This document shows, piece by piece, positions 1 through 8,729 of a stretch of 27,444 bases of DNA (its first letter is position 1; each line of letters begins with the position of its first letter). Where the stretch lies: contig CAYTAP010000043.1 of NCBI GenBank assembly GCA_964435775.1, positions 1 to 27,444 on the forward strand. Direction: 5' to 3'. A model generated the notes under the pieces. That model was given only the letters and a program-made list of their open reading frames with translations, was not told where the DNA came from and searched no databases. Position numbers and translations under genes: made by a program. The stretch is from CAYTAP01 sp964435775. Lineage in GTDB: Bacteria > Planctomycetota > Phycisphaerae > Tepidisphaerales > Tepidisphaeraceae.

Positions 1-96
1 CGACGAGCGGAAGTAGAACATTTGGATGGCGTTTTGAACATACAAGGGCACGAAGAGGTTCCTGTGCGGCGGCGCGCCCTTGCGGGCCGAGCGCAT
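1..96 (-). CDS. possible N-terminal fragment of an unidentified protein, cut by the window edge
   Basis: An open frame runs from an ATG at 96 to the window edge, 32 codons, with GC-rich third positions like the neighbouring genes. The peptide contains RNLFVPLYVQNAIQMFYFRS. I do not recognise the family. No convincing ribosome binding site precedes the ATG, and the frame is also open further upstream, so the start is uncertain. It could be a chance open frame, because the window ends before length can be used as evidence. Confidence 0.3.
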   Translation of the reverse strand, partial: MRSARKGAPPHRNLFVPLYVQNAIQMFYFRSS

Positions 97-153
97 CAAT
101 TTATTTTTTGATGGAAGAGCGGGGCGGGTGGTGCGGCGTTCGGCGCTCGAGCG

Positions 154-219
154 CCTCTTTGTGACTTTGAGTCTTTGTGGCGCATTGATTTCCTCTTCCG
201 TGCCCTCCGTGGTGATCCC
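154..219. repeat. degenerate intergenic repeat of CACAAAGAC / CACGGAGG type
   Basis: Read on the minus strand, this stretch has a run of near-identical short words: ACCACGGAGGGCACGGAAGA, then CCACAAAGACTCAAAG, then TCACAAAGAG. Similar strings are, from memory, common as intergenic repeats in planctomycete and related genomes. No function is known to me. Assignment rests on the internal periodicity and on memory, not on a comparison. Confidence 0.4.
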
Positions 220-341
220 GGCTTCACCCAAAATCGCGCCGGGCCGATAAAATCCGCCCGCGCGACGCCATCGCGCCCGCCGCGCCCCCGCGTCAGATAA
301 AAACCGCCCCCGGCCCCAGCCGCGCCCTGTCCGGCGCGGCG

Positions 342-572
342 TGATACATGAGTGATGTCACTTGATTCATGAGTGATGTCACCTGATTCATGAATCACGT
401 CACTTGATTCATGAGTGGCGTCACCTGATTCATGAGTGACGTCACCTGATTCATGAGTGACGTCACTTGATTCATGAATCACGTCACCTGATTCATGAGT
501 GACGTCACTTGATTCATGAATCACGTCACTTGATTCATGAGTGATGTCACCTGATTCATGAGTGATGTCACC
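342..572. repeat. 21-bp direct tandem repeat, 11 copies plus a degenerate twelfth
   Basis: Eleven contiguous 21-bp units begin at 342, 363, 384, 405, 426, 447, 468, 489, 510, 531 and 552. A decayed twelfth unit begins at 573. Each unit opens with TGATTCATGA (TGATACATGA in the first) and ends with GTCAC followed by C or T. The middle varies between GTGAT, GTGAC, GTGGC and ATCAC. Units 3, 7 and 9 contain the perfect 14-bp palindrome TGATTCATGAATCA. Units 5, 6 and 8 contain the perfect palindrome GTGACGTCAC. The period equals about two helical turns, so equivalent bases face the same side of the DNA. There are no spacers, so this is not a CRISPR array. It lies 3' of the glycosyltransferase gene. 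Confidence 0.95.
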
Positions 573-739
573 TGATTCATGACGCCCATCACCCGCGACA
601 TGACCACGCATGTGGTGTTGATCCCGGACCGCCACCATCGGTTGTGGGCCATCGCCCGCACCGCGCACGACATGGCGACTGCTCCCTCCCTCTCCGCGCT
701 CCCCGCGTCTCGGCGGCGCGCTGTGCCGCATCCTTCCCA

Positions 740-2182
740 TCACACCTTGTTCAGGCTCCCGATCGCCTGGTCGTAGATCTCCAGGCAGCGCTTGGCGGAG
801 TCGGCCCAGCTCAGGCGGCTGACTTCAAAGCTGCCGTGCTGGCGGAGGGTGCTGGCCAGGGGGGGATGCTTCAGGACGGCGATGATCTTGTTGGCCATTT
901 CATCGACATCCCAAAAATCGACCTTCAGCGCGTGGGTGAGCACTTCGCTCACGCCGGACTGTTTGGAAATGATGACCGGCACGTCATGACTCATCGCCTC
1001 GAGGGGCGCGATGCCGAACGGCTCGCTGACCGAGGGCATCACATACAAATCCGCCATCTGGAAGACGCGATCGACATCCCCGCCGCGGAGGAAGCCGGTG
1101 AACAAAACCTTGTGCCCGATCCCCATCGCCGCGGCCATTTCGATCGTCCGGCGGATCATGTCGCCGGAACCAGCCATGACGAACTTGACGTTGTCCATGA
1201 CCTCGAGAACCTTCTTGGCGGCGGCGAGGAAATACTCCGGACCCTTTTGCATCGTGATCCGGCCGAGGAACAGGACGATCTTCTCCTCCCCGTGAATGGC
1301 GTACTTTTCGGAATCGAAGTGATTGCCGTTGGACTCGATCGCGTTGTAGACGACCTCCACCTTGTCGGGGTTGACGCCATAGTGATGGACGATCATCGAC
1401 TTGGTCAGGTGGCTGACGGCGATCACCTTGATGGCGGCGTGCATGCCGCGGCGCTCGATGTCGTAAATCCGCTGATCGACGTGTTCGCCGCTGCGGTCAA
1501 ACTCGGTGGAGTGGACATGGACGACCAGCGGCGCGCCTTTGAGCGCGGCCACCGCCATCCCGGCGGGGAAGGTCATCCAGTCGTGGGCGTGGACGACATC
1601 AAAGCTTTCGTGGCGCGACACTTCGCTCGCCAGCGCGGCGTAGCGCTGGATTTCGGTGAACAGATCCCCGCTGTAATGATCGCCGGCGGCCTTTTTCATG
1701 TCCCCGACGAATCCCCTGGCCGCGCCGTCGCCCCTGGGCTTGGCGGCGATCGCCCCGGCCTTGCCGACGCCGCCGATTCCCGCGCCGTCGGTTTCCACGT
1801 CCACCGCCGTCGCCTTGGTGACGCGATGATGCTCGGCGACGACATGCGTCGCCTTCTTTTCAGCCCCCGCATTCGCACCCTGTCCGGCCTTGTACTCCCC
1901 GGCCGATTGGTAGGGATTGGCCATCGCCGCATCGATCGTCCGAAAGGTCACGCGATCAAACTCATCGAGCCGAAACTCCGTGCTCGGCGCGGCCAGCATC
2001 GACCCGGCGCGGGCGCTGACCAGCCGGACATGCGTTGAAAACGGGGTGGAAACCGGGCGGGGCAGCACGAACAGCACATCCGTACCCGTTGCGCTCATCG
2101 CCTTGGTCAACCCATAGCACGCCGTACCCAAGCCCCCGCTGATGAATGGTGGAAACTCCCAACCGAGCATAAAAACACGCAT
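740..2182 (-). CDS. glycosyltransferase family 4 protein with a starch/glycogen-synthase-like N-terminus
   Basis: This 480-residue GT-B glycosyltransferase transfers sugar from an activated donor; the acceptor cannot be read from the sequence. The N-terminus MRVFMLGWEFPPFISGGLGT matches the opening of glycogen-synthase-like enzymes, with an SGGLGT loop. A VVHAHDWMTFPAG segment follows. The C-terminal donor domain has GRITMQKGPEYF, VMAGSGDM and the E-x7-E motif in EPFGIAPLE. Between the first strands and the GDLFTEIQRYA segment lies an unusually long low-complexity Ala/Gly/Lys insert of roughly 80-90 residues. The frame is open upstream to an ATG at 2299, but homology starts at the ATG at 2182, which has AAGAAAG about 12 bases upstream, so I use 2182. 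A role in storage or cell-envelope glucan is plausible but not shown. Confidence 0.85.
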   Translation of the reverse strand: MRVFMLGWEFPPFISGGLGTACYGLTKAMSATGTDVLFVLPRPVSTPFSTHVRLVSARAGSMLAAPSTEFRLDEFDRVTFRTIDAAMANPYQSAGEYKAGQGANAGAEKKATHVVAEHHRVTKATAVDVETDGAGIGGVGKAGAIAAKPRGDGAARGFVGDMKKAAGDHYSGDLFTEIQRYAALASEVSRHESFDVVHAHDWMTFPAGMAVAALKGAPLVVHVHSTEFDRSGEHVDQRIYDIERRGMHAAIKVIAVSHLTKSMIVHHYGVNPDKVEVVYNAIESNGNHFDSEKYAIHGEEKIVLFLGRITMQKGPEYFLAAAKKVLEVMDNVKFVMAGSGDMIRRTIEMAAAMGIGHKVLFTGFLRGGDVDRVFQMADLYVMPSVSEPFGIAPLEAMSHDVPVIISKQSGVSEVLTHALKVDFWDVDEMANKIIAVLKHPPLASTLRQHGSFEVSRLSWADSAKRCLEIYDQAIGSLNKV

Positions 2183-2344
2183 GGCCGCCGCCGCTTTCTT
2201 GATTGTTCCTCGCCATGAATGCGCGGTGCAATTACTGGCTTGAATGACTAAAACCCGAACGCTGATCCTACCGAAAAACCCGGTCCTTGCGACTGCCAAA
2301 ATTCGCGCGACTGCCTATTTGACTTCTTTATTCACAACAAGGGC

Positions 2345-2374
2345 AGATTAGGACCGTTCCAGTTGGGTTGTCAA
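2345..2374 (-). promoter_or_regulatory. candidate sigma-70-type promoter of the glycosyltransferase gene
   Basis: On the minus strand a perfect TTGACA (2374-2369) is followed after 18 bp by TAATCT (2350-2345). It points to the glycosyltransferase gene and would leave a leader of about 155 bases before the ATG at 2182. It lies downstream of the preceding minus-strand gene, so the glycosyltransferase can be transcribed on its own. Confidence 0.5.
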
Positions 2375-2440
2375 CAAACATCGTGCCACACGTCAAAGCG
2401 TTGAAAAAGAAATGGCGCCGCTTCGACAAGACCCGCCGCT

Positions 2441-3526
2441 TCAGCTCTCCGGCTGAGCGAATGCGACCTCGCGGCGCGGCGCCAGTCGCCCCTGGACCGC
2501 CGCGACGATCCGCTCGACATGGACGTGGCAATTCTCAAGAAAGACGCGGTACTTCTCCTGCGTCCCCCCGATCACGGTTCCGGCCAGATAAACGCCCGGG
2601 ACATTCGATTGCATCGTTCGCTCGTCATACACCGGCACATTGCCCGGCCCGCGCAGCTCGACGCCCAATTGCCGGCAGAGCGTCAGGTCGGCTGCGTAAC
2701 CAATGAGCAGCAGCACCATATCCGCGCCCACCATGCGCAGCTCGCCGCCATCCAGATGCCGGAGCACGACATGCGCGCCGGTGATCTCCTCCACCACGCT
2801 TCGGAAGTATGCCGAGACGCGTCCGGACTTGATCAACCCGGTCATCTCCGGATACAGCCAGTACTTGATGTCATGCTCGTCGATCTGGTGGCCCCGATAG
2901 GACAACGACACCTTCGCGCCGATGTGGTGCAGTCTGATGGCGGCCTCAACCGCTGAATTGCGCCCGCCGACGATCAGCACCCGTCGGTTGAAGTACATGT
3001 GCGGGTCTTCAAAGTAATGGCTGACGTGGGGCAATTCCTCCCCGGCGACGCCCAGCATCCTCGGATGCGCCGTGCCGCCGGTCGCCAGAACGATCCGCTT
3101 GGCGCGATAGGTCCGAGCCTCCCCCCCGCCGACGGTGTGCAGCTCGAACTCATCGCCATTGCGTTCAATGCCCATGACCGGTTCGTAGGTATGAACGTCC
3201 AGGTCAAACTGCTGCACCACGCCGCGAAGGTACGCGAGATATTGCTCGCGCGTGGGCTTGAGCTGATCGAGTGTTTGCAGCGGCACCCCCGCAATCGCGA
3301 TCCGCTCGCTGGAACTGAAAAAGTGCGTCTGCGGGGCAAACCATGACACCGTGTGGCCGATCTGCCTGGCGTCAAACTGGAGGTATTCGATCCCCGCCCG
3401 CTTCAACCCAACCGCCAACTCCAGACCGATCGGACCAGCGCCGACAATCGCCACCTCAACACACCCATCTCGTTCCATGTCGTCCATACCGATATGATAC
3501 GCGCCTCGCACATGGATGAAACCCAT
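2441..3526 (-). CDS. ypdA: YpdA-family FAD/NAD(P)H-dependent oxidoreductase (bacillithiol disulfide reductase-like)
   Basis: This 361-residue pyridine nucleotide-disulfide-type flavoprotein resembles YpdA/Bdr, which reduces oxidised bacillithiol in Firmicutes. An N-terminal FAD-binding motif GAGPIGLELAVGLKRAG lies near residues 26-42. It is followed by the family-typical FFSSSERIAIAG and LKPTREQYLAYLR. The NAD(P)-binding motif is IVGGRNSAVEAAIRL, and the C-terminus has GVYLAGTVIGGTQEKYRVF. In characterised YpdA, as I recall, the FAD loop reads GPCG with a required cysteine; here it is GPIG. Oxidised bacillithiol may therefore not be the substrate. The ATG at 3526 has GAGG five bases upstream. 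The gene is divergent from the HpnN-like gene, with 61 bp between the start codons. Confidence 0.8.
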   Translation of the reverse strand: MGFIHVRGAYHIGMDDMERDGCVEVAIVGAGPIGLELAVGLKRAGIEYLQFDARQIGHTVSWFAPQTHFFSSSERIAIAGVPLQTLDQLKPTREQYLAYLRGVVQQFDLDVHTYEPVMGIERNGDEFELHTVGGGEARTYRAKRIVLATGGTAHPRMLGVAGEELPHVSHYFEDPHMYFNRRVLIVGGRNSAVEAAIRLHHIGAKVSLSYRGHQIDEHDIKYWLYPEMTGLIKSGRVSAYFRSVVEEITGAHVVLRHLDGGELRMVGADMVLLLIGYAADLTLCRQLGVELRGPGNVPVYDERTMQSNVPGVYLAGTVIGGTQEKYRVFLENCHVHVERIVAAVQGRLAPRREVAFAQPES

Positions 3527-3550
3527 TTTGGCCTCGACATGCCATGCTCA

Positions 3551-3579
3551 TGGAAGCGCAACCCGTGCGACGTTATAAG
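3551..3579 (+). promoter_or_regulatory. candidate promoter of the HpnN-like gene, nearly leaderless
   Basis: TGGAAG (3551-3556) and TATAAG (3574-3579) are separated by 17 bp. The -10 matches the consensus at five of six positions and the -35 is weak. Transcription would start only a few bases before the ATG at 3588, which agrees with the poor ribosome binding site there and suggests a leaderless mRNA. Confidence 0.35.
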
Positions 3580-3587
3580 AACGCCTC

Positions 3588-6314
3588 ATGCGCCGATTTC
3601 ATCGCTGGTTGCTCGCGGGTGTGCTTGGGGTCGTCTCGCGCCCGCGCCTCACGCTGCTTGTCACCGGCCTCCTGCTGGTCCTCTGCAGCGCCGCGGCGTG
3701 GGTCCAGCTCAACATCTCCACGGATCAAAACAAACTGTTCGATCCGCATGTGCAATTTTTCCAGGATTACCTTCATTTCAACGACCTGTTCCCGGAAAAC
3801 GAGGCGATCTACGTCATTGTCGAATCGGCCAACCCCGCCGACATGCCCCCCGTGCCTCGGTGGACCAGCCTCGCCGATGACATCACCCAGCGCCTCGCGG
3901 CGATGCCGGAATCAGTCAAAAGCGTGGACAGCCATGTCCCCATCGACAAGCTGGGCAATCAAGGGCTGCTCTTCGACGATCCGTCGCGGGTTCACGAAGC
4001 GTTCGCCGACGCCAAACGTTTCATCCCCCTCGTGCGTCTCTGGGCCGAAAAGCCCAACCTCGCCGAGCGCCTCCTTGGGCGCACGCCGACGGAGCGATTC
4101 CTCGGCGCGCTCGCGTTGCAAAAGCCCGATGCTGAAAACGCGCCGTTCGTCGGGCTTCTGGCGCGCAGTTGGATGCAAACGTTGCACAACCCCGCCGCGC
4201 CGCTCACCCCCGGCGAGGGTTTACCCGATCTGGCCTCACTGGATGCGTCCGACCCTTCACGCCTGGGCTATTACTATGTTCCCGATGAACAGGATCCCAA
4301 GCGCCACCTGCTGCTCGTCCGCGTCTATCCCAATCGGGATTTCACCTCCCTGACCGCCATCTCGCGCACCGTCGAGGCCATTCGATCCGCCGCCCGGCAA
4401 GCGGCCGCTTCTTATCCGGAGTTCACCGTCGCCGTGACCGGACGACCAGCGCTCGAAGCCGACGAGATGCGCACGACCGATCAGGACACCACCCGCGCCG
4501 AGATCGCGGCCCTCGCGGCCGTCTTCGTCGGTCTGGTCATCATGCTCCGCTCGTTCTGGCTCGCCGTCGCCGGCGAATTGGTGCTGGGCGTCGGCATCGG
4601 CTGGACATTTGGCTGGGCGACGCTCGCGGTCGGCGAACTCAACCTCCTCTCCATTGTTTTCCTGCTCGCCCTCATCGGCATCGGCATGGATTATCTCGTG
4701 CAGATCCTCGTCCGCTACCGTCAGGAGGCGGCGCGACGGCATCATCCCAAGCTGATCTGGATCGCGGTCTTCCGCCATGTGTCGGCCCCGATCAACACGG
4801 CTTGCTTGGGCGCGGCGGGCGCGTTCGCCGTCTCAATCTTCACGAACTTTCGCGGGGCGGCCGAGCTTGGCATCATCGCCGGCGGCGGACTGCTCCTGTG
4901 CCTCCTGGCCGGGTACACGGTTCTCCCGGCGCTGTTGACGATCTTCCCCATCCGGCGGCGCCGCGGGATCATCGCCACCCGCTCCATCAAACCCGCACAT
5001 GGCGGGCGGCGGAATCTCATCTGGCCGGTGCTGTGGCTCATCGCGCTGGGCGCGGGCATTCCCTTTGCCTTGAAGACGCGCTTTGACCCGAGCCTGCTCA
5101 ACATGCAATCGCCCACGCTCGAATCGGTGCGGCTCATCGACAAATTGCAAACGTGGTCCGCCGTCGTGCTGACCAAGGACCTCGACGTGCTCCGCGCCGC
5201 GCGTCAAGCCGTAGGCTCATTGGCCACGGTCAAAAGCACCGACAGCATCCTGACCGCGTATGACAACCTCGCATGGCTTCAGGCGCATCAGTCCGACCTC
5301 GGCACTGTCAACTGGTCGCCGCCCGCGTCCGTTGAAGGATCCGACCTTAAGGCGATCGCGCAGAAGGCACGCCACCTCGCCAGCCAATACAGCGCCGCCT
5401 CAAGGGAACCGGCGTCACAACAGGCGTCGGCATCGGTGGCCAATTCGTCAGGCGCATTCACCGGCGCCTCGGATGTTCTGAATGTGTTCGCCAAAGCTCT
5501 TGAAACCGCGGCGAACCCCATCGGCACAGCCGCCCGGCTTACGGACTGGCAATCCGCCTTCATCGCCGAGCTTCGATCGATGCTCGCGATGTTCCATCCG
5601 CAGGCGCTCAACCCGGCCGCCATTCCCCACGAGCTTCGTTCCCACTACATCGCGGGCGATGGCACATACGCCCTCTATATTTATCCGCGCGAAAACCTCT
5701 GGGATCAAAAGCAACTCGCGGCGTTCGTCGCTGAAACCGAACGCGCCATCGCATCCGTGCCCGGACACCCCACCCTCACCGGCATTGCCATCAACATCTT
5801 CCATTCCACCAATTCCATTGCCTCATCGTTTCACAAGGCGACCCTCTACGCGCTGGCGCTGATCGTGCTGCTTGTTTACATCGACCTGCGAAACATCGGC
5901 CAAACCCTGATGGCGATCAGCGTGCTGGCGCTGGGGCTCCCCATGCTCATCGCCTCGATGGGGTTCTTCGGCATCGACTGGAACTTCGCCAATTTCTTCG
6001 GGCTTCCCATCCTCATCGGCGCGGGGCATGAATACGGCGTCTTCCTCGTTCATCGCTACCGCGAAGCGAGACATGACCCACGACGCGTCTGGCAACGATG
6101 GGATGCCAGCGATCGCGGGCTGCTCCTGTGCGCCTACATCACCTGCTCCAGCTTCGGATTTTTCGGAGCGATGGCGCATCATCGCGGGCTGCAAAGCCTG
6201 GGCATCGTCATGGCCGTGGGGATTGCGTGCATCTACCTCGCGGCCATCTGCGTGCTCCGACCGCTGCTCGTCCGTCGCCTCAATGGCGAGCGGCGGTCCG
6301 AAGAGGTGACTTGA
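3588..6314 (+). CDS. hpnN: HpnN-like RND/MMPL-family lipid exporter
   Basis: This 908-residue inner-membrane protein has the two-fold RND/MMPL layout. There is an N-terminal membrane helix (about residues 17-38), a large periplasmic loop, a cluster of helices containing GIGMDYLVQILVRYR, a second periplasmic loop rich in Ala/Ser, and a second helix cluster containing GAGHEYGVFLVHRYR. The acidic residues in these paired motifs match the proton-relay positions of the superfamily. HpnN proteins move hopanoids from the inner to the outer membrane using the proton gradient. The assignment rests on size, layout and the convergent hpnCDE genes 31 bp away. MMPL exporters also occur in aryl-polyene clusters, so a different lipid substrate is possible. 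Confidence 0.75.
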   Translation: MRRFHRWLLAGVLGVVSRPRLTLLVTGLLLVLCSAAAWVQLNISTDQNKLFDPHVQFFQDYLHFNDLFPENEAIYVIVESANPADMPPVPRWTSLADDITQRLAAMPESVKSVDSHVPIDKLGNQGLLFDDPSRVHEAFADAKRFIPLVRLWAEKPNLAERLLGRTPTERFLGALALQKPDAENAPFVGLLARSWMQTLHNPAAPLTPGEGLPDLASLDASDPSRLGYYYVPDEQDPKRHLLLVRVYPNRDFTSLTAISRTVEAIRSAARQAAASYPEFTVAVTGRPALEADEMRTTDQDTTRAEIAALAAVFVGLVIMLRSFWLAVAGELVLGVGIGWTFGWATLAVGELNLLSIVFLLALIGIGMDYLVQILVRYRQEAARRHHPKLIWIAVFRHVSAPINTACLGAAGAFAVSIFTNFRGAAELGIIAGGGLLLCLLAGYTVLPALLTIFPIRRRRGIIATRSIKPAHGGRRNLIWPVLWLIALGAGIPFALKTRFDPSLLNMQSPTLESVRLIDKLQTWSAVVLTKDLDVLRAARQAVGSLATVKSTDSILTAYDNLAWLQAHQSDLGTVNWSPPASVEGSDLKAIAQKARHLASQYSAASREPASQQASASVANSSGAFTGASDVLNVFAKALETAANPIGTAARLTDWQSAFIAELRSMLAMFHPQALNPAAIPHELRSHYIAGDGTYALYIYPRENLWDQKQLAAFVAETERAIASVPGHPTLTGIAINIFHSTNSIASSFHKATLYALALIVLLVYIDLRNIGQTLMAISVLALGLPMLIASMGFFGIDWNFANFFGLPILIGAGHEYGVFLVHRYREARHDPRRVWQRWDASDRGLLLCAYITCSSFGFFGAMAHHRGLQSLGIVMAVGIACIYLAAICVLRPLLVRRLNGERRSEEVT

Positions 6315-6345
6315 TTGAAGGTGAATCGCGGGGCCGAGGATGGTT

Positions 6346-7755
6346 TCACCACGCCCCATTCATCACCCGCGCCGGCCACTGCGCCGGGAGGTCATTCACG
6401 ACAAACCGCCTTGATCGACCCGTCAATGCCCGCATCACGCCTTCCGCCGCGAGATACCCGCTGCGAACCGCCCCCTCCATCGTCGCAGGCCAGCCTGTTT
6501 GCGTGTAATCACCGGCAAGATACAGGCGCTGCAGGCCGCCCCGTATCGGCGTCTGCATCGGCCGATGGCGCTCGATTCCCGGCAACGGCGAAAATGTCGC
6601 GCGCTTCTCGATCACGATCACACCCCGGTCAAGCCGCGCCTCGGCCGCCTCCGGAAAATAAGCCCGTATCTGCGCCTCAAACTCCTTGAGCAACTCCTCC
6701 CGGTCCTGATCCGCGTACGACTCGGCCGCACTGATGACCCCATGCAACGCCCGCCCGGCCTGGTCCTTGCGAAAGACCCACTGCAATGGCCCGCTCAGGA
6801 GTGCCGCGTGCGATTCCTTAAGGATCGACCGATCAAACCACAGATGCGCCCCGAGAATCGGAACGCTCTTCAGTTGCGCCAGCCCTCCAAACCGCTCATC
6901 GCGCTCCAGCCACTCCTGCGGAACCCATTTGTTCACGGCATGATGATTCGTCGCCAGGACAACGGCATCCGCCTCCAACCTTTGGCCATCGACCAGCTGC
7001 ACCCCGCGAACACCGCTTGCGTCGATCTCAAGGCCCCGCACCCGCGCGCCCAGGCAAACGTCGCCGCATGGAATCTTTTCATACAACCGGCTGAGGGTGC
7101 AACCGGGCATACCCATTACATACCCACCGGCATTCCGCAAAAGCGAGTCCACAAACACCTGGATCGCCGCCGCCGCGCTCACTTGCCGCGTCAATTCATT
7201 CAAGCCACTGATGATGATGGGATCGTATAACTTCCGCACAAGGGACACCGGCTGATAATGGTCATCCAGCCACTGTCCAAAGGACATATCCGCCAACCGC
7301 AGCCGTGCCTCGTCATCCAGGCGCATCATGGCAACCATCGCGCCCGCCAGCACGGCGCGTTCCCGCCAGGTCAGCGCGCCAAAACGCGCCAGCGCCCGCG
7401 CGAGGTGCAGGGGCGCGGGCAATCCTCGCATGCCATACAAATCGTATCGCGATCCGCCGGGGGTGCGGAAATGGATCGTTCGCTCGCGGCGGATCAGACC
7501 ACTCACGCCGAGCCGCTTGTAAAAGTCGAGCAGGTTGGTGCAGCACCCCAGGAGCACGTGCTGGCAGTTGTCCAGTTCCTCGCCGGACTGGGGGTCCTCA
7601 AACGATCCCGCCCGTCCGCCCAGCCGTCGGCGGGCTTCCAGCAGGGTGACGTTCACACCCGCCGACTCCAGCGCCACCGCCGCCGACATGCCCGCCAGCC
7701 CGCCGCCAACCACGATGACGCGTGCCTCCGCATCATTCACCGCATTTGGATTCAT
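6346..7755 (-). CDS. hpnE: hydroxysqualene dehydroxylase HpnE (squalene-associated FAD-dependent desaturase family)
   Basis: This 469-residue flavoprotein of the amine oxidase/phytoene desaturase superfamily catalyses the last step of bacterial squalene synthesis, the reductive removal of the hydroxyl from hydroxysqualene. The N-terminal dinucleotide-binding motif is VIVVGGGLAGMSAAVALE, followed by LLEARRRLGGRAGSF and the HpnE-typical DNCQHVLLGCCTNLLDFYKR. The C-terminal FAD motif is LYLAGDYTQTGWPATMEGAV. The start ATG overlaps the stop of the upstream gene by 4 bp (ATGA), as expected for translational coupling. Length fits the family. It ends 31 bp from the stop of the convergent HpnN-like gene. 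Confidence 0.9.
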   Translation of the reverse strand: MNPNAVNDAEARVIVVGGGLAGMSAAVALESAGVNVTLLEARRRLGGRAGSFEDPQSGEELDNCQHVLLGCCTNLLDFYKRLGVSGLIRRERTIHFRTPGGSRYDLYGMRGLPAPLHLARALARFGALTWRERAVLAGAMVAMMRLDDEARLRLADMSFGQWLDDHYQPVSLVRKLYDPIIISGLNELTRQVSAAAAIQVFVDSLLRNAGGYVMGMPGCTLSRLYEKIPCGDVCLGARVRGLEIDASGVRGVQLVDGQRLEADAVVLATNHHAVNKWVPQEWLERDERFGGLAQLKSVPILGAHLWFDRSILKESHAALLSGPLQWVFRKDQAGRALHGVISAAESYADQDREELLKEFEAQIRAYFPEAAEARLDRGVIVIEKRATFSPLPGIERHRPMQTPIRGGLQRLYLAGDYTQTGWPATMEGAVRSGYLAAEGVMRALTGRSRRFVVNDLPAQWPARVMNGAW

Positions 7756-8729
7756 AACCCACCCGCCCGGCGATCCGATGACCGATCCGCCCCGCTCCCA
7801 TCTCCGCCGCCCATCGCCCCATGCCCGCCCGCACCGCGGGTCGCCCGCCAGCCGATGCGCAGCTTGTGCAGCAGCGACAGCGATATCCGCTCGCGCAGCA
7901 CTCGTCGCGGATCGGCCGCCATCTTTTTCAACAGCCCGTGATAAATCTCCGTCATCGCATGGAGCGTCGCGCGGCTGTCCGGCTCGATCCGCATCTCCAG
8001 CGCCACGGACTTTTCGTAAAACGATTCCGCCCGTTCAATCTGAAAGCGCATGAACCGATCAAACAGCTCGCCGCCTTCGCCGTTCACCAGCTCCTCCGGC
8101 GTCAAGCCATGCGCCGCCAGTTCCTCCCGCGGCAGATACAACCGGCCGCGCCCCGCATCCTCCTTCAAATCGCGCAGGATGTTCGTCAACTGAAACGCCA
8201 CGCCCCGCGCGATCGCCAACTCCTCCGTCGCCGCGCCCCCTTCATACCCCCATATCCGCAGACTCACCAACCCCACCACACCCGCCACCCGATAGCAGTA
8301 TTTTTCCAATTCCGCGAATGTTTCAAATGCGATGGGATTCATGTCCTGTAGCTGGCCCGCAATCATCTCATCGAAGAGCGACGCGGGCAGCGCAACCCTC
8401 ATGCCCACCTCTTCAAACGCCGGCCAGATCCCGTCATTTCCACCTTCCGCGCCATCACCCCTCAGCGCGGCATGCGTCCTGCGCCGCCAATCCTCCAACC
8501 GCGTGATGCGTTGATGCAGTGACCCGCTTTCAGCATCATCGGCGATGTCATCAACCTGCCGCATGTACGCATAGATGGCGAACATCGCCGACCGCTTGGG
8601 CTCGGGCAGCAGCTTTAAGCCGTAATAAAAGTTTCGAGCCGACTCTCGCGTCACCTTGCGGCAATACCGGTGCGAGTCCTCCAACGTTTTGGAGCCCGCC
8701 GGCGCAGTGATGAAATCGGCTTTGCTCAT
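7752..8729 (-). CDS. hpnD: presqualene diphosphate synthase HpnD
   Basis: This 325-residue enzyme of the trans-isoprenyl diphosphate head-to-head synthase family joins two farnesyl diphosphates into presqualene diphosphate. The first Asp-rich motif is VDDIADD (D60-D65) and the second is NILRDLKED (D187, E190, D191). Both bind magnesium-diphosphate. The Arg/Tyr-containing ARNFYYGLKLLP near residues 31-42 is typical for HpnD. The Gly/Ser/Arg-rich tail of about 30 residues looks dispensable. The gene overlaps hpnC by 4 bp upstream and hpnE by 4 bp downstream, so the three are one transcription unit. Confidence 0.92.
   Translation of the reverse strand: MSKADFITAPAGSKTLEDSHRYCRKVTRESARNFYYGLKLLPEPKRSAMFAIYAYMRQVDDIADDAESGSLHQRITRLEDWRRRTHAALRGDGAEGGNDGIWPAFEEVGMRVALPASLFDEMIAGQLQDMNPIAFETFAELEKYCYRVAGVVGLVSLRIWGYEGGAATEELAIARGVAFQLTNILRDLKEDAGRGRLYLPREELAAHGLTPEELVNGEGGELFDRFMRFQIERAESFYEKSVALEMRIEPDSRATLHAMTEIYHGLLKKMAADPRRVLRERISLSLLHKLRIGWRATRGAGGHGAMGGGDGSGADRSSDRRAGGL

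Larger units (their letters stand above)
97..739. other. non-coding stretch with repeats
   Basis: I see no supported gene between the possible fragment at the left edge and the stop of the glycosyltransferase gene at 740. The stretch contains a degenerate CACAAAGAC-type intergenic repeat (about 154-219), a very GC-rich part (240-340) and the 21-bp tandem array (342-572). A minus-strand open frame of 215 codons crosses it (96-743). It is low-complexity Arg/Gly/His sequence on both sides of the array and has no ribosome binding site, so I read it as a by-product of high GC and of a repeat length divisible by three. Confidence 0.6.

Noticed and set aside
342..572. CRISPR array
   Set aside because: Units are contiguous with no spacers and there are no cas genes.
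96..743. 215-codon minus-strand frame across the 21-bp array, encoding HESGDVT-type heptads
   Set aside because: Repeat length divisible by three keeps the frame open. The flanks are low-complexity and there is no ribosome binding site or recognisable domain.
644..2038. 464-codon plus-strand frame opposite the glycosyltransferase
   Set aside because: Antisense shadow of a well-supported gene. It reads as His/Asp/Arg-rich sequence with no domain.
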